Below are positions 34,359-43,718 of a stretch of 64,000 nt of DNA, piece by piece; within the stretch, counting starts at the first letter, position 1; each line of letters begins with the position of its first letter. This DNA is from Paraburkholderia antibiotica (lineage in GTDB: Bacteria > Pseudomonadota > Gammaproteobacteria > Burkholderiales > Burkholderiaceae). A program made the position numbers and the translations under genes. The DNA is taken from positions 186,001 through 250,000 of the forward strand of contig NZ_JABBFZ010000002.1 in NCBI RefSeq assembly GCF_012927125.1. The letters are read 5' to 3'. The notes below the pieces were generated by a model, which saw only the letters and a list, made by a program, of their open reading frames with translations, made no database searches and was not told the origin of the DNA.

Positions 34359-35183
34359 ATGAGCAAAGCCCTGCCGTCGTCTTCCGTCGTGCCCGCCAAC
34401 GCCGAACCGGTCCCGGAGAAACCGGGCGATTCGTACGTGCAGTCGTTCGCGCGCGGCCTCGCGGTCATCCGCGCGTTCGACGCGACGCGTCCCGAGCAGA
34501 CGCTCACTGACGTCGCCGCCGCGGCCGGCCTGACGCGCGCCGGCGCGCGCCGGATCCTGCTGACGCTGCAGACGCTCGGCTACGTGGAGGCCGAAGGGCG
34601 CCTGTTCCGCCTGACGCCGAAGATTCTCGATCTCGGCTTCGCATACCTGACCTCGATGCCGTTCTGGAATCTCGCGGAACCGGTGATGGAAAGCCTGTCC
34701 GCGCGGGTGCACGAAAGCTGTTCGGCGGCCGTGCTCGACCGCACCGAGATCGTCTACGTGCTGCGCGTGCCGACCCACAAGATCATGACGATCAATCTGT
34801 CGATCGGCAGCCGGCTGCCCGCGTACTGCACGTCGATGGGCCGCGTGCTGCTGGCATCGCTCGACGACGAGACGCTCGACGCGACGCTGGGTTCGACGCC
34901 GCTCTACGCGCACACGCCGCGCACCGTCACCGACAAGGAAGAGCTGAAGAAACTGATCGCGCAGGTGCGTCGCCAGGGCTGGGCGATCGTCGATCAGGAA
35001 CTGGAAGGTGGGCTGATCTCGCTGTCCGCGCCGATCCGCAACCGCCAGGGGCGCGTGATCGCCGCGATGAACATCAGCGGCAACGCGCAGCGCAATTCGG
35101 CCAAACAGATGGTGAAGGCGTTTCTGGAGCCGCTGCAGGAGGCCGCGCAGACGGTCTCGGAGATGGTCGCGCGGCGCGGCTGA
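34359..35183 (+). CDS. IclR-family regulator (PcaR/PobR-like)
   Basis: This 274-residue protein has a winged HTH at about 25-90 (SFARGLAVIRAFD, then LTDVAAAAGLTRAGARRILLTLQTLGYV) and an effector-binding IclR domain (about 100-265, LSIGSRLPAYCTSMGRVLLA). The sequence style is that of beta-ketoadipate regulators of the PcaR/PcaU/PobR group. It is divergent from the tetronate gntR gene. The nearest pca gene is pcaF, 6.5 kb away, with matching boxes upstream. AAGGT precedes the ATG at 34359. Confidence 0.85.
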   Translation: MSKALPSSSVVPANAEPVPEKPGDSYVQSFARGLAVIRAFDATRPEQTLTDVAAAAGLTRAGARRILLTLQTLGYVEAEGRLFRLTPKILDLGFAYLTSMPFWNLAEPVMESLSARVHESCSAAVLDRTEIVYVLRVPTHKIMTINLSIGSRLPAYCTSMGRVLLASLDDETLDATLGSTPLYAHTPRTVTDKEELKKLIAQVRRQGWAIVDQELEGGLISLSAPIRNRQGRVIAAMNISGNAQRNSAKQMVKAFLEPLQEAAQTVSEMVARRG

Positions 35184-35340
35184 GTCGACCAAAACATAGC
35201 GAGGCGGTGGCAACGGCGGCGCTGCCGCACTCGGCCTGCGGCCCGCGGCACGGCCACCGGTCCGCGATGCCGGTTTTGCAACGACACGCGCGACGATGGG
35301 CGCAAAGCACAAAGCGCCCGCCTCTACCTCAATCCCTCCT

Positions 35341-36642
35341 TCAATCGATCGGTTGATTCGCGGTTTCTTTCAGCCTCGACACCGCGATCAGCGACACCAC
35401 CACGCACGCCGCCACGTAGCCGGCCGGCGCGAGCTTGCTGCCGGTCAGCCGCACGAGCCACGTCGCGACCAGTTGCGCGGTGCCGCCGAACACGCACACG
35501 GACAGCGCATACGCGATCGAAATGCCGGTCGCGCGCACACGACGCGGAAACGACTCGCACATCAGCGCGAATTCGGAGGCCGAGCCCATCGAGTAGAACA
35601 CCAGCATCAGCGAAGTCAGCGGCATGATCACCGACAGATGCGGAAAGCGCGCCATCAGCATGAAGGCCGGAAACAGCAGCAGCACCAGCACGCCGCGGCC
35701 GATCAGGATCGGCAGTTTGCGGCTGCCGATGCGGTCCGACAGCGCGCCGAACAGCGGGCACATGATCAGCACGACGAAGCCCGACGCGACGCCGACCAGC
35801 ATCGACAGCGACATCGGCATGCCGAGCGTGTGGATCGCGTAGGTCGGCATGTAGAAGGTCAGGATGTAGGTCGACACGGTGCCGCCCATCACCGCGAGCG
35901 TGATCAGCAGCAGCGTGCGCAGATGCTCGCTGAAGAGTTCATGCAGCACCCCGCGTTCGATGCCGTGCGAATGCGCGCCGATCGCGTCGTCGGCGAGGCG
36001 GCGGCGCAGGAAGATGCCGACCGGCGCGATGCCCACGCCGATCAGGAACGGCACGCGCCAGCCCCAGCTTTCCAGCGCCTCCTTCGACAACGCCGCCGAC
36101 AGCGCCGCCGCGATGCCCGCGCCCATCAGCGCCGCGCCGCCTTGCGTCGCCAGTTGCCAGCTCGCGCGAAAGCCGCGTCGCGAGCCGCCGCCCTGTTCGA
36201 GCAACGCCGAGGTCGCCGCGCCGAACTCGCCGCCCTGCGAGAAACCCTGCACGAGCCGCGCGAGCACGATCAGCAGCGGCGCCGCGAGACCGATCTGCGC
36301 ATAGGTCGGCATGATCGCGATCAGGCCGGTGCTGGCCGCCATCAGCATGATCGTCACGTTCAGCGCGGCCTTGCGGCCCTTGCGGTCCGCGTACACGCCG
36401 AGCAGCACGCTGCCGAGCGGCCGCGTGATGAAGCCCGCCGCGAAGGTCGCGACCGATAGCAGCAGCGAGGTAGTCGGGTCCGCCGACGGAAAGAACAGCC
36501 GGCCGATGATCACGGCGAAAAAGCCGTAGACCGTGAAGTCGAAGAACTCGAGCCAGTTGCCGATCACCGCCGCGGCAATCGCGCCGCGATTGGAGACGCG
36601 CGCGGCTGCGACGGCGTGGCTGGCATCGGTGGTGGTATTCAT
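35341..36642 (-). CDS. MFS transporter, metabolite:H+ symporter (MHS) family
   Basis: This 433-residue protein has 12 predicted transmembrane helices. MHS signatures are NWLEFFDFTVYGFFA in the first helix, GVYADRKGRKAAL in loop 2-3 and QGFSQGGEFGAATSALLEQ in helices 4-5. It is an inner-membrane proton-coupled importer of an organic acid. It lies 70 bp downstream of the M20 amidohydrolase gene on the same strand, so it probably imports that enzyme's substrate. Tetronate uptake is a less likely alternative. Confidence 0.88.
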   Translation of the reverse strand: MNTTTDASHAVAAARVSNRGAIAAAVIGNWLEFFDFTVYGFFAVIIGRLFFPSADPTTSLLLSVATFAAGFITRPLGSVLLGVYADRKGRKAALNVTIMLMAASTGLIAIMPTYAQIGLAAPLLIVLARLVQGFSQGGEFGAATSALLEQGGGSRRGFRASWQLATQGGAALMGAGIAAALSAALSKEALESWGWRVPFLIGVGIAPVGIFLRRRLADDAIGAHSHGIERGVLHELFSEHLRTLLLITLAVMGGTVSTYILTFYMPTYAIHTLGMPMSLSMLVGVASGFVVLIMCPLFGALSDRIGSRKLPILIGRGVLVLLLFPAFMLMARFPHLSVIMPLTSLMLVFYSMGSASEFALMCESFPRRVRATGISIAYALSVCVFGGTAQLVATWLVRLTGSKLAPAGYVAACVVVSLIAVSRLKETANQPID

Positions 36643-36712
36643 CGCGTGGTCCGTGTCGTCGTGAGGGCGGCCGGCGCGATGGCGTCGGCCGTGCGGTTGA
36701 TGAAGTGCCCCC

Positions 36713-37903
36713 TCACTGCCCCAGATACCGCTCCACCAGCCGCGCCCAGAACGCCGCGCCGATCGGCAGGCTGCGATCGTTGAAGTCGTAGTGCGGGTTG
36801 TGCACCATGCAGCCGTCCTCGCCGACGCCGTTGCCGATGCGCAGGAACGTGCCCGGCCGCTGTTGCAGCATGAACGCGAAGTCCTCGCTGCCCATCAGGA
36901 TGTCGGTCTGCTCGACCACCTTGTCGTCGCCGACCAGTTCGCGTGCGACCTGCACCGCGAAATCCGTTTCGGCATCCGTATTGACGACGACCGGATAGCC
37001 TTCGATGTACTCGACGTGCGCGCTACCGCCATAGCTCGTGGCCTGGGTTTCGGCGAGTTCGGTGATGCGTTTTTTCAGCAACGCGCGCACCTCGGGGCTG
37101 AACGAACGCACGCTCAGCTCAAGCCGCGCGCTGCTGGAAATCACGTTGTTCGCGGTGCCCGCATGCATCGAGCCGACCGTCACCACCGCCGGCTGCGACG
37201 GGTCGACGTTACGCGCGACGATCGTCTGCAACGCCATCACGATGCTCGCCGCGACCACCACCGGATCGACGGTCAGATGCGGACGCGCCGCATGGCCGCC
37301 GACGCCTTCGATCGTGATGATCGCCTTGTCGCCCGCCGACATGAACGGGCCCTTGCGAAACAGCAGCACGCCCGGCTCCGCGCCCGGATGGTTGTGCAGA
37401 CCGAACACGGCGTCGCACGGAAAGCGCTCGAACAGGCCGTCGTTGATCATCTTCAGCGCGCCGCTGTCGATGCCGCTTTCCTCGGCCGGCTGGAAATACA
37501 GATGCACGGTGCCCGAGAAATTGCGGGTGCTCGCGAGCCGTTGCGCGGCGCCGAGCAGTATCGTCGTGTGACCGTCGTGGCCGCATGCGTGCATCTTGCC
37601 GTGCGTGCCGCTCGCGTACGGCAGGCCGGTCTGTTCGAGAATCGGCAGCGCGTCCATGTCCGCGCGAATGCCAATGCTGCGCTGGCCGTCGCCCACTTTC
37701 AGCGTACCGACCACACCGGTCTTGCCGACCCCGCGCGTGACCTGCCAGCCCCACTGTTCGAGCTTCTCGGCGACGAGCGCCGAGGTCTGCACTTCTTCGT
37801 ACGCGAGTTCGGGGTGGTGATGGATGTGATGGCGAATCTCGCGCAGGCTCGCGGCGGCGGGTTCCAGATCGGACACTTCGGTCAAACGCGGGGTTTCATT
37901 CAT
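36713..37903 (-). CDS. M20-family amidohydrolase
   Basis: This 396-residue M20D (hippurate hydrolase / IAA-amino-acid hydrolase type) enzyme has metal ligands in HACGHDGHTTILLGAA (about 105-120), catalytic Glu in QPAEESGIDSGAL and further ligands in GLHNHPG and GSEDFAFMLQ. It hydrolyses N-acyl amino acids or related amides in the cytosol. It is divergent from a LysR gene and followed by an MHS permease, forming a compact uptake-and-hydrolysis module. Confidence 0.88.
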   Translation of the reverse strand: MNETPRLTEVSDLEPAAASLREIRHHIHHHPELAYEEVQTSALVAEKLEQWGWQVTRGVGKTGVVGTLKVGDGQRSIGIRADMDALPILEQTGLPYASGTHGKMHACGHDGHTTILLGAAQRLASTRNFSGTVHLYFQPAEESGIDSGALKMINDGLFERFPCDAVFGLHNHPGAEPGVLLFRKGPFMSAGDKAIITIEGVGGHAARPHLTVDPVVVAASIVMALQTIVARNVDPSQPAVVTVGSMHAGTANNVISSSARLELSVRSFSPEVRALLKKRITELAETQATSYGGSAHVEYIEGYPVVVNTDAETDFAVQVARELVGDDKVVEQTDILMGSEDFAFMLQQRPGTFLRIGNGVGEDGCMVHNPHYDFNDRSLPIGAAFWARLVERYLGQ

Positions 37904-38100
37904 GGGTCGGTGAAATTCCAGTGAGTTCAGGGCCGGCGCAATGCGGCGGCAAGCACGCCGCACGCCACGCAAGTCGACCGGCGGGAAAGCCATAGCAAAG
38001 GTTCTGCCAGCAGCCTTGCACTATAGCCACGCCGTTTTGTTCGAATAAGATGCTATTTTTTTCACCCTGATTAACAAGTTTTATATACGGGAATACCCTC

Positions 38101-39009
38101 ATGAAGCTGCAGCAGTTGCAGGCTTTCGTCGCCGCCGCGCATCACCGCAGTCTGCGTGGCGCCGCGCGCGAACTCGGCGTCACGCAGCCGGCCGTTACCC
38201 ATACGATCCGCGAACTCGAAAGCGCGTTGAATACTGAACTGATGGTGCGCAGCGTGCGCGGTATCGAGCTGACCGCGTGCGGGCTCGCGCTGCTGCCGCG
38301 CGCCGAGCAGTTGCTCGGCGACATGCGCCGCACGATCGAAGCGGTCGATCAGGTGAAGGGGGAACTGGCCGGCAAGGTCAGCGTCGGCACGATGCCGTCG
38401 CTCGCGCTGACGATGCTGCCGCATGCGGTGTCGCGCTTTCGCGAGAAGATGCCGCTCGTGAACCTGCATCTGGAAGAAGTGACGGTGCCCGATGCGCTCG
38501 CGCGTCTGCGCAACGGCGCGCTCGATCTCGCGGCGACGCATCACGTGCAGGCGCTCGACGCGGACCTCGTGCAGGTGCCGCTCTACTCGACGCAGTTCGT
38601 CGTGACGATGCGCGCGGGGCATCCGCTCGCGAACGTCACGCGTCTGTCCGAGTTGCTGGACGCCGAGTGGATCGTCACGGTCGGCGCCGATCATTTTCCG
38701 CATAGCGTGATGATGGCGATGTTCAGCGCGCACGGCCTGCCGGTGCCGAAGCGGTTGCTGCGCGCGCCGTCGTCGTTTGCGGTGACGCTCGGGCTGGTGT
38801 CGCAAACCGACGTGATCAGCTGCTTCACGCGGCCGCTCGCGCAGATGGTCGCGCCACTCGGCATCCGCGTCGCGCAGATCGAAGACGCGCTGCCGAATTA
38901 CGATCTGAGCATCATCTCCCGACGCGATCTGCTACCGACGCCGGCCGTGCAGTTGTTCGTCGAGTGTTTGCGGCAGGTGACGCGGGAGAGGATGGGCGGC
39001 GTGCAGTAG
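38101..39009 (+). CDS. LysR-family regulator (AbgR/CbbR-like)
   Basis: This 302-residue protein has an N-terminal winged HTH (LRGAARELGVTQPAVTHTIRELES, about 18-41) and a periplasmic-binding-like effector domain. It is divergent from the M20 amidohydrolase. The 197-bp gap between them contains AATAAGATGCTATT near 38044-38057, an imperfect LysR-type dyad. It probably activates the hydrolase-permease genes, analogous to AbgR with abgABT, but the ligand is unknown. Confidence 0.88.
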   Translation: MKLQQLQAFVAAAHHRSLRGAARELGVTQPAVTHTIRELESALNTELMVRSVRGIELTACGLALLPRAEQLLGDMRRTIEAVDQVKGELAGKVSVGTMPSLALTMLPHAVSRFREKMPLVNLHLEEVTVPDALARLRNGALDLAATHHVQALDADLVQVPLYSTQFVVTMRAGHPLANVTRLSELLDAEWIVTVGADHFPHSVMMAMFSAHGLPVPKRLLRAPSSFAVTLGLVSQTDVISCFTRPLAQMVAPLGIRVAQIEDALPNYDLSIISRRDLLPTPAVQLFVECLRQVTRERMGGVQ

Positions 39010-39145
39010 GGATGCTTTGCGCGGGCGTGCCGCCGGGCTGCCGGACGTTGGTGCGCGTTGACGCGCGCAAGCGTTATGTGCCGCGCTGCTGGCCTTGCGT
39101 GTGCGGTGTGTGCGTAGCACACCCCGCATCAGGCGCGCCCGCGAA

Positions 39146-39697
39146 CTACGCGCTCACCGATTCCTTCAGCACCGCGATCAACGCGTGACCGGCTTCGTCG
39201 AGCGCGCCGGAATTATCGATGGTCGTGCAGCGCACGCCGGCCGGCAGCGAAAACGGCGCTCGCCGCGCAAGCCGCGCCGCCACCTGCTCCGCCGATTCGC
39301 GCGCCCGCGAGCCGAGCCGCGCGGCGAGAATATGCGGCGCGGCGTTCACGTGGACCACTTCCGCACGCGGATAACGCGCGAGCGCATGCTGCACGTACTG
39401 CCGCGAACCGTTGACGACCACCGTACAACCGCGCGCAAGCCACGCATCGAGTTCGATACCGATGCCATAGCGCAGCGCATGACTCGACCATTCGAGCGCG
39501 AACAGCCCCAGTACCGAACGCGCGGCGAACTCCTCGACGCTCAGCGCGACATGTACCTCGCCGTTGCCGCTCGGCCGCGTGATATAGCGATGCGCGAACA
39601 AAATCGGCTCGCCCACGAGACGCTGGCGCGCGAATTCGAGCAGCGAGTCTTTGCCCGCACCCGATGGTCCCATCACATAGATCAGTCGTCCTGACAT
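39146..39697 (-). CDS. phnN: Ribose 1,5-bisphosphokinase PhnN
   Basis: This 183-residue P-loop kinase has Walker A GPSGAGKDSLL at 10-20 and the guanylate-kinase-like RYITRPSGNGEVHVAL region. It converts ribose 1,5-bisphosphate to PRPP, the salvage step after C-P lyase. Its ATG overlaps the stop of the DUF1045 gene (TAATG). It is the last gene of the minus-strand phnF-DUF1045-phnN arm. Confidence 0.93.
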   Translation of the reverse strand: MSGRLIYVMGPSGAGKDSLLEFARQRLVGEPILFAHRYITRPSGNGEVHVALSVEEFAARSVLGLFALEWSSHALRYGIGIELDAWLARGCTVVVNGSRQYVQHALARYPRAEVVHVNAAPHILAARLGSRARESAEQVAARLARRAPFSLPAGVRCTTIDNSGALDEAGHALIAVLKESVSA

Positions 39698-40482
39698 TAG
39701 CGGCTCGCCTCGTGGTGTCGCCCGTCGTGGCGATCTTCGCTATCGTCGTCCGGCGTGGCGTCGCCAAACGGCAGGTGTTGCCACAACACGAACGGCTCGC
39801 CCGGCGCCGGCTCGACGAACAGCGCGGCCCGATCGACCGCGAGCGGTCCCAGCTCGGGCGCACGCTGACGCCACCATGCAAGCAGCGTCGCGCGTTCGTC
39901 GGCATCGGCGAGCCCGTTGGACAGCGTCATGTGAAAACGGAATTCGTCGAACACGTACGGATAGCCCCATTGCAGCAGCAACGTGCGTTGCCGGTCGCTG
40001 AGCGGCGCCGCGAGCCGGCGCGCGAGATCGGCTTCCGACGGCGCCGCACGCAAACCATCGAGCGCTTGCAGCGCGCTCGCCGCCAGCTCGCGCATACGCG
40101 TGTCGCCCGGTGCATCGGCGGGACGCAACGCGACGAAATCGCCGAGCGTCGCCGCTTCCACCGGCAAGTCGAACGCGCGCCGCGTGAGCGCCCATGCGCG
40201 CGCGACCGCAAGCACGTCGTGCGGCATGAGATTGGCGCCGAGCCGGAACGGCGCAACCAGCGTGCCATGCCAGCCGTAACGACGCGGCGCGTCGGTCAAC
40301 GCCGCAAGAGCGCGCGTCAAACCGGCCGGTTGCGGCTGCGCGAGCGGCTCGCCGTTGCCCGCATCGCGGCCGAGCCAGGTCGAGCCGGCCCGCCACCACG
40401 CGGATTCACGCGATGGCGCGTAATAAATCGCAAAGCGCGAGATCGCAAAACGCGCAGCATCGCTCCAGTCGGGCGCGCTCAC
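39697..40482 (-). CDS. DUF1045 protein of the C-P lyase locus (phosphodiesterase-like fold)
   Basis: This 261-residue member of DUF1045, a 2H-phosphoesterase-like family found in phn operons, carries the paired H-X-T motifs (GWHGTLVAPF near 69-78 and FHMTLSNG near 183-190). By analogy it may process a cyclic or phosphoribosyl intermediate of phosphonate breakdown. It starts with GTG at 40482, overlapping the phnF stop, and overlaps phnN by one base. Confidence 0.87.
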   Translation of the reverse strand: MSAPDWSDAARFAISRFAIYYAPSRESAWWRAGSTWLGRDAGNGEPLAQPQPAGLTRALAALTDAPRRYGWHGTLVAPFRLGANLMPHDVLAVARAWALTRRAFDLPVEAATLGDFVALRPADAPGDTRMRELAASALQALDGLRAAPSEADLARRLAAPLSDRQRTLLLQWGYPYVFDEFRFHMTLSNGLADADERATLLAWWRQRAPELGPLAVDRAALFVEPAPGEPFVLWQHLPFGDATPDDDSEDRHDGRHHEASR

Positions 40483-41237
40483 AGGTCGTGCTCCACCATC
40501 AATTGCACACGATCCGCCGCGAAATGCGTAAAGCCGTATTTGACCGGCGTGCCTTGCAGATCGACGTCGACATTCTCGACCCACAGCACCGGCTGCTGCC
40601 GGTTGAGGTTCAGACGCCGCGCGACCTCCGGCTCGGGCAGCACGCTGCCGATACGACTCCACTTGCGCAGATAATCGTTGACGCCGAATTCGGCCAACGC
40701 CTTCGTCGTACCGCCCACGCGTTGCACGACCTCCGGCAGATCCGGAAAGCGCGCGGCCGGATACCAGCTGCGCGCGAACGTGAGCGGCACGCCGTCTGAC
40801 TCGTTCAACGATTCGATCCGGTACACGGCCGCGCCCGCACGCAACCCGAGTGCCTTCGCGACGCTCGGCTCGGCCTTCACGCGCACAGCCGACAGCATCG
40901 TGCCCGCCGCCGCGTGATGCTGCCGGCGCAGGTTTTCGGTAAAGCGCGTGCGGCGGCCGATCGTATAGTCGATCGCGCCGGGCTGCACGAAAGTACCGCG
41001 CCCCTGCTCGACGCTGACGAGACCCAGGGCCGCGAGGCCGAGCATCGCGCGCCGTACCGTGTGACGGTTGACGTCGAAGCGCTTCGCCAACTCCCCCTCA
41101 CTCGGCAAGCGCCCTTCCTCGCCGAAACCGCTGGCCGCGATCTCGGCGGCGAGAATCTGTTCGATCTGTCTCCAGACGGCCACGCCCGCGCCGCGTTCGA
41201 GCGTCGTGGCAGGCGTCGCGCTGTCGTTCGATGTCAT
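40479..41237 (-). CDS. phnF: Phosphonate operon regulator PhnF (GntR/HutC)
   Basis: This 252-residue GntR/HutC-type regulator has a winged HTH at about 40-75 (LPSEGELAKRFDVNRHTVRRAML) and a chorismate-lyase-like UTRA effector domain (about 95-245). It is divergent from phnG with a perfect palindrome between them. It should repress both arms of the locus in the absence of a phosphonate signal. Confidence 0.92.
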   Translation of the reverse strand: MTSNDSATPATTLERGAGVAVWRQIEQILAAEIAASGFGEEGRLPSEGELAKRFDVNRHTVRRAMLGLAALGLVSVEQGRGTFVQPGAIDYTIGRRTRFTENLRRQHHAAAGTMLSAVRVKAEPSVAKALGLRAGAAVYRIESLNESDGVPLTFARSWYPAARFPDLPEVVQRVGGTTKALAEFGVNDYLRKWSRIGSVLPEPEVARRLNLNRQQPVLWVENVDVDLQGTPVKYGFTHFAADRVQLMVEHDL

Positions 41238-41350
41238 GGTGCTGTCATTCCCTTCGGTTCAAATGATCGCCATCCCGTGCATTGTAGTGCGCGAGCCGTG
41301 ATGAAAATATGAAACGTCAGGCCCGCGCGACAATCAGACAGCTACGCCTT

Positions 41351-41368
41351 TAAACGTCTAGACGTTTA
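41351..41368. promoter_or_regulatory. Perfect 18-bp palindrome, likely PhnF operator
   Basis: TAAACGTCTAGACGTTTA at 41351-41368 is a perfect palindrome centred on TCTAGA. It lies in the 179-bp divergent phnF-phnG region, 48 bp before the phnG start. GntR/HutC regulators bind such dyads, so PhnF binding is a natural inference. Confidence 0.7.
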
Positions 41369-41416
41369 GATGAATAGATGCTCCAATAGCCGCACGCCGG
41401 ATCAACAGGAAAGACG

Positions 41417-41914
41417 ATGAATTCGAGTTCCGTTCCCCCTTCTGGTGTCGTGCCGTCGTCGGCGCGGCGCGCCTGGATGGCCGTGCTGGCCCGCACGCCG
41501 CGCGCCGAGCTCGAAGCCGGCCTGCAGCGCGTGCTGCAAGATCTGCCCACGCCCGCCTACGACTGGTTGCGTCCCCCCGAAATCGGCCTCGCGATGGTGC
41601 GCGGGCGCATCGGCGGCAGCGGCGATCCGTTCAATCTTGGTGAGGCGACCGTCACGCGCGCCACCTTGCGCCTGCGCGCGGGCAACGAGCCGGGCGCGAC
41701 CATCGGCGTCGCCTGTCATCTGGGCCGCGACCGCCGCCGCGCCGAACTCGCCGCGCTCGCCGATGCGCTACTGCAATTGCCCGAGCATCACGACCGTCTG
41801 CAGCGGCAACTCGTCGAACCGTTCGCCGCGCAACAGCGAACCCGGCGCGCGCAACGGCAACAGGACGCCGCGGCAACGCGCGTCGAATTCTTCACGATGG
41901 TGCGGGGCGACTGA
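41417..41914 (+). CDS. phnG: C-P lyase subunit PhnG
   Basis: This 165-residue subunit of the PhnGHIJ core complex has the family motifs RRAWMAVLARTP and MVRGRIGGSGDPFNLGEATVTR. With PhnI, PhnH and PhnL it attaches the phosphonate to ribose C1 of ATP. AGGAAAG lies upstream of the ATG. Its stop overlaps the phnH start by one base (TGATG). Confidence 0.93.
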   Translation: MNSSSVPPSGVVPSSARRAWMAVLARTPRAELEAGLQRVLQDLPTPAYDWLRPPEIGLAMVRGRIGGSGDPFNLGEATVTRATLRLRAGNEPGATIGVACHLGRDRRRAELAALADALLQLPEHHDRLQRQLVEPFAAQQRTRRAQRQQDAAATRVEFFTMVRGD

Positions 41915-42534
41915 TGGAACCTTCACAGATTGCGTTGTCCACGCTGACGCCCGGTTTCGCCGATCCGGTCCACGACACTCAGGCGGTGTTTCGCACGCTG
42001 CTCGATGCACTGGCGCGGCCGGGCACGCATGGCGCGATCGGCGAGGTCGTGCCGATGCTGCCCGAACTGCGGCATGCGCGCGCCGAGCCCGCCGCGTTCG
42101 CGGCGCTGCTCACGCTGTGCGATTACACGACGCCGGTCTGGCTCGCGCAGCCCGACACCGCGCTCGCCTCGGCGCTACGCTTTCATACCGGCGCGCCGCT
42201 CGTCGACAAAACGGAGCAGGCCGCGTTCGCCTATATCCACGACGCCGCCACGCTGCCCGCACTCGAAAGTTTCGCGTCGGGCAGCGCCGAGTCGCCCGAG
42301 CAGGCGGCCACGCTACTGATCCGCGTCGATGCGCTGAGCGGCGGCGAGCCGGTCACGCTGAGCGGCCCCGGCATTCTGGATACCGAAACGATTTCTCCGC
42401 TTGGGCTGCCCGCGCAATTCTGGCGCGACCGTGCGACGCTCGTGCCGCTGTTTCCGTGCGGCGTCGATTGCTATCTGGTTTGCGGCACGAGCGTGATCGG
42501 CCTGCCGCGCACCACTCACGCGAAGGTGAACTGA
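41914..42534 (+). CDS. phnH: C-P lyase subunit PhnH
   Basis: This 206-residue PhnH has the typical GFADPVHDTQAVFRTLLDALARPG start (about 14-37) and the C-terminal RDRATLVPLFPCGVDCYLV. It is part of the cytosolic PhnGHIJ core. It overlaps phnG and phnI by one base each. Confidence 0.93.
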   Translation: MEPSQIALSTLTPGFADPVHDTQAVFRTLLDALARPGTHGAIGEVVPMLPELRHARAEPAAFAALLTLCDYTTPVWLAQPDTALASALRFHTGAPLVDKTEQAAFAYIHDAATLPALESFASGSAESPEQAATLLIRVDALSGGEPVTLSGPGILDTETISPLGLPAQFWRDRATLVPLFPCGVDCYLVCGTSVIGLPRTTHAKVN

Positions 42535-43718
42535 TGTACGTTGCCGTCAAAGGTGGAGAACGCGCGATCGAAGCATCGTGGCGCCTGCTCGACAAGGCGC
42601 GCCGCGGCGATACGCGGATCGCCGAACTGAGCGTCGCGCAGATTCGCGAGCAGTTGCGGCTCGCGGTCGCGCGCGTGATGACCGAAGGTTCGGTCTACGA
42701 CGAAGAACTCGCCGCGCTTGCGATCAAGCAGGCCGCCGGCGATCTGGTCGAGGCGATCTTTCTGCTGCGCGCGTATCGCACCACGCTGCCGCGTTTCGGC
42801 TATACGCACGCAATCGATACCGAAACGATGCAGGTCGAGCGACGCATTTCGGCGACGTTCAAGGACTTGCCGGGCGGCCAGTTGCTCGGCGCGACCTACG
42901 ATTACACGCAGCGTCTGCTCGATTTCGCGCTACTGGCCGACGGCGATGACGCGACCGGACCTGAAATGCCCAGCCATACGGCGGCGCCTGGAGCAGTTGC
43001 GACTCTGCAGCCCCCCGCCACCGAACCGATGCCACGCGTCATCACCCTGCTCGACAAGGAAGGACTGATCGAACAGGAACGCCCGACACCCGACGGCGCC
43101 GAACCCGGCGATCTGTCGCGCGAACCGCTCGCGTTTCCGGCGAGCCGCGCGACGCGCCTGCAGAATCTCGCGCGCGGCGACGAAGGCTTTCTGCTCGCGA
43201 TGGGCTATGCGACGCAACGCGGCTACGCGCACTCGCATCCGTTCGCGGGCGAGATCCGCTTCGGCACGATCGCGGTCGAAATGGAACTCGACGAACTCGG
43301 TGAAGCGGTCGACATCGGCGATATCGATCTCACCGAATGCCAGATGATCAACCAGTTCGCGGGCAGCGGCGAGGTCGCGCCGACCTTCACCCAAGGCTAC
43401 GGGCTCGCGTTCGGTCACTCGGAGCGCAAGGCAATGGCGATGGCGCTCGTCGATCGTGCGTTGCGCGCGGAGGAACTCGGCGAAACGCTGGCGTCGCCGA
43501 CTCAGGACATCGAATTCATGCTGTCGCATAGCGATAACGTCGAGGCGTCGGGCTTCGTGCAGCATCTGAAGCTGCCGCACTACGTCGACTTTCAGGCAGA
43601 GCTGGAACTGGTGCGGCGCCTGCGTGCGCGGCATGCGGACGAGGCACGTGGCAACGGCAGCGGTATCGACAACGCCAACGACGTAGACAACACGACCGGC
43701 AAGGAGCAGGCAGCATGA
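42534..43718 (+). CDS. phnI: C-P lyase subunit PhnI (nucleosidase/transferase)
   Basis: This 394-residue PhnI opens with the characteristic MYVAVKGGERAIEASWRLL and contains EGSVYDEELAALAIKQA, FGYTHAIDTETMQVERRISATFKDLPGG and GYATQRGYAHSHPFAGEIR. It is the catalytic subunit for displacement of adenine from ATP by phosphonate. The C-terminal 20 residues are a variable Asn/Asp-rich tail. Its 3' end overlaps phnJ by four bases. Confidence 0.94.
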   Translation: MYVAVKGGERAIEASWRLLDKARRGDTRIAELSVAQIREQLRLAVARVMTEGSVYDEELAALAIKQAAGDLVEAIFLLRAYRTTLPRFGYTHAIDTETMQVERRISATFKDLPGGQLLGATYDYTQRLLDFALLADGDDATGPEMPSHTAAPGAVATLQPPATEPMPRVITLLDKEGLIEQERPTPDGAEPGDLSREPLAFPASRATRLQNLARGDEGFLLAMGYATQRGYAHSHPFAGEIRFGTIAVEMELDELGEAVDIGDIDLTECQMINQFAGSGEVAPTFTQGYGLAFGHSERKAMAMALVDRALRAEELGETLASPTQDIEFMLSHSDNVEASGFVQHLKLPHYVDFQAELELVRRLRARHADEARGNGSGIDNANDVDNTTGKEQAA

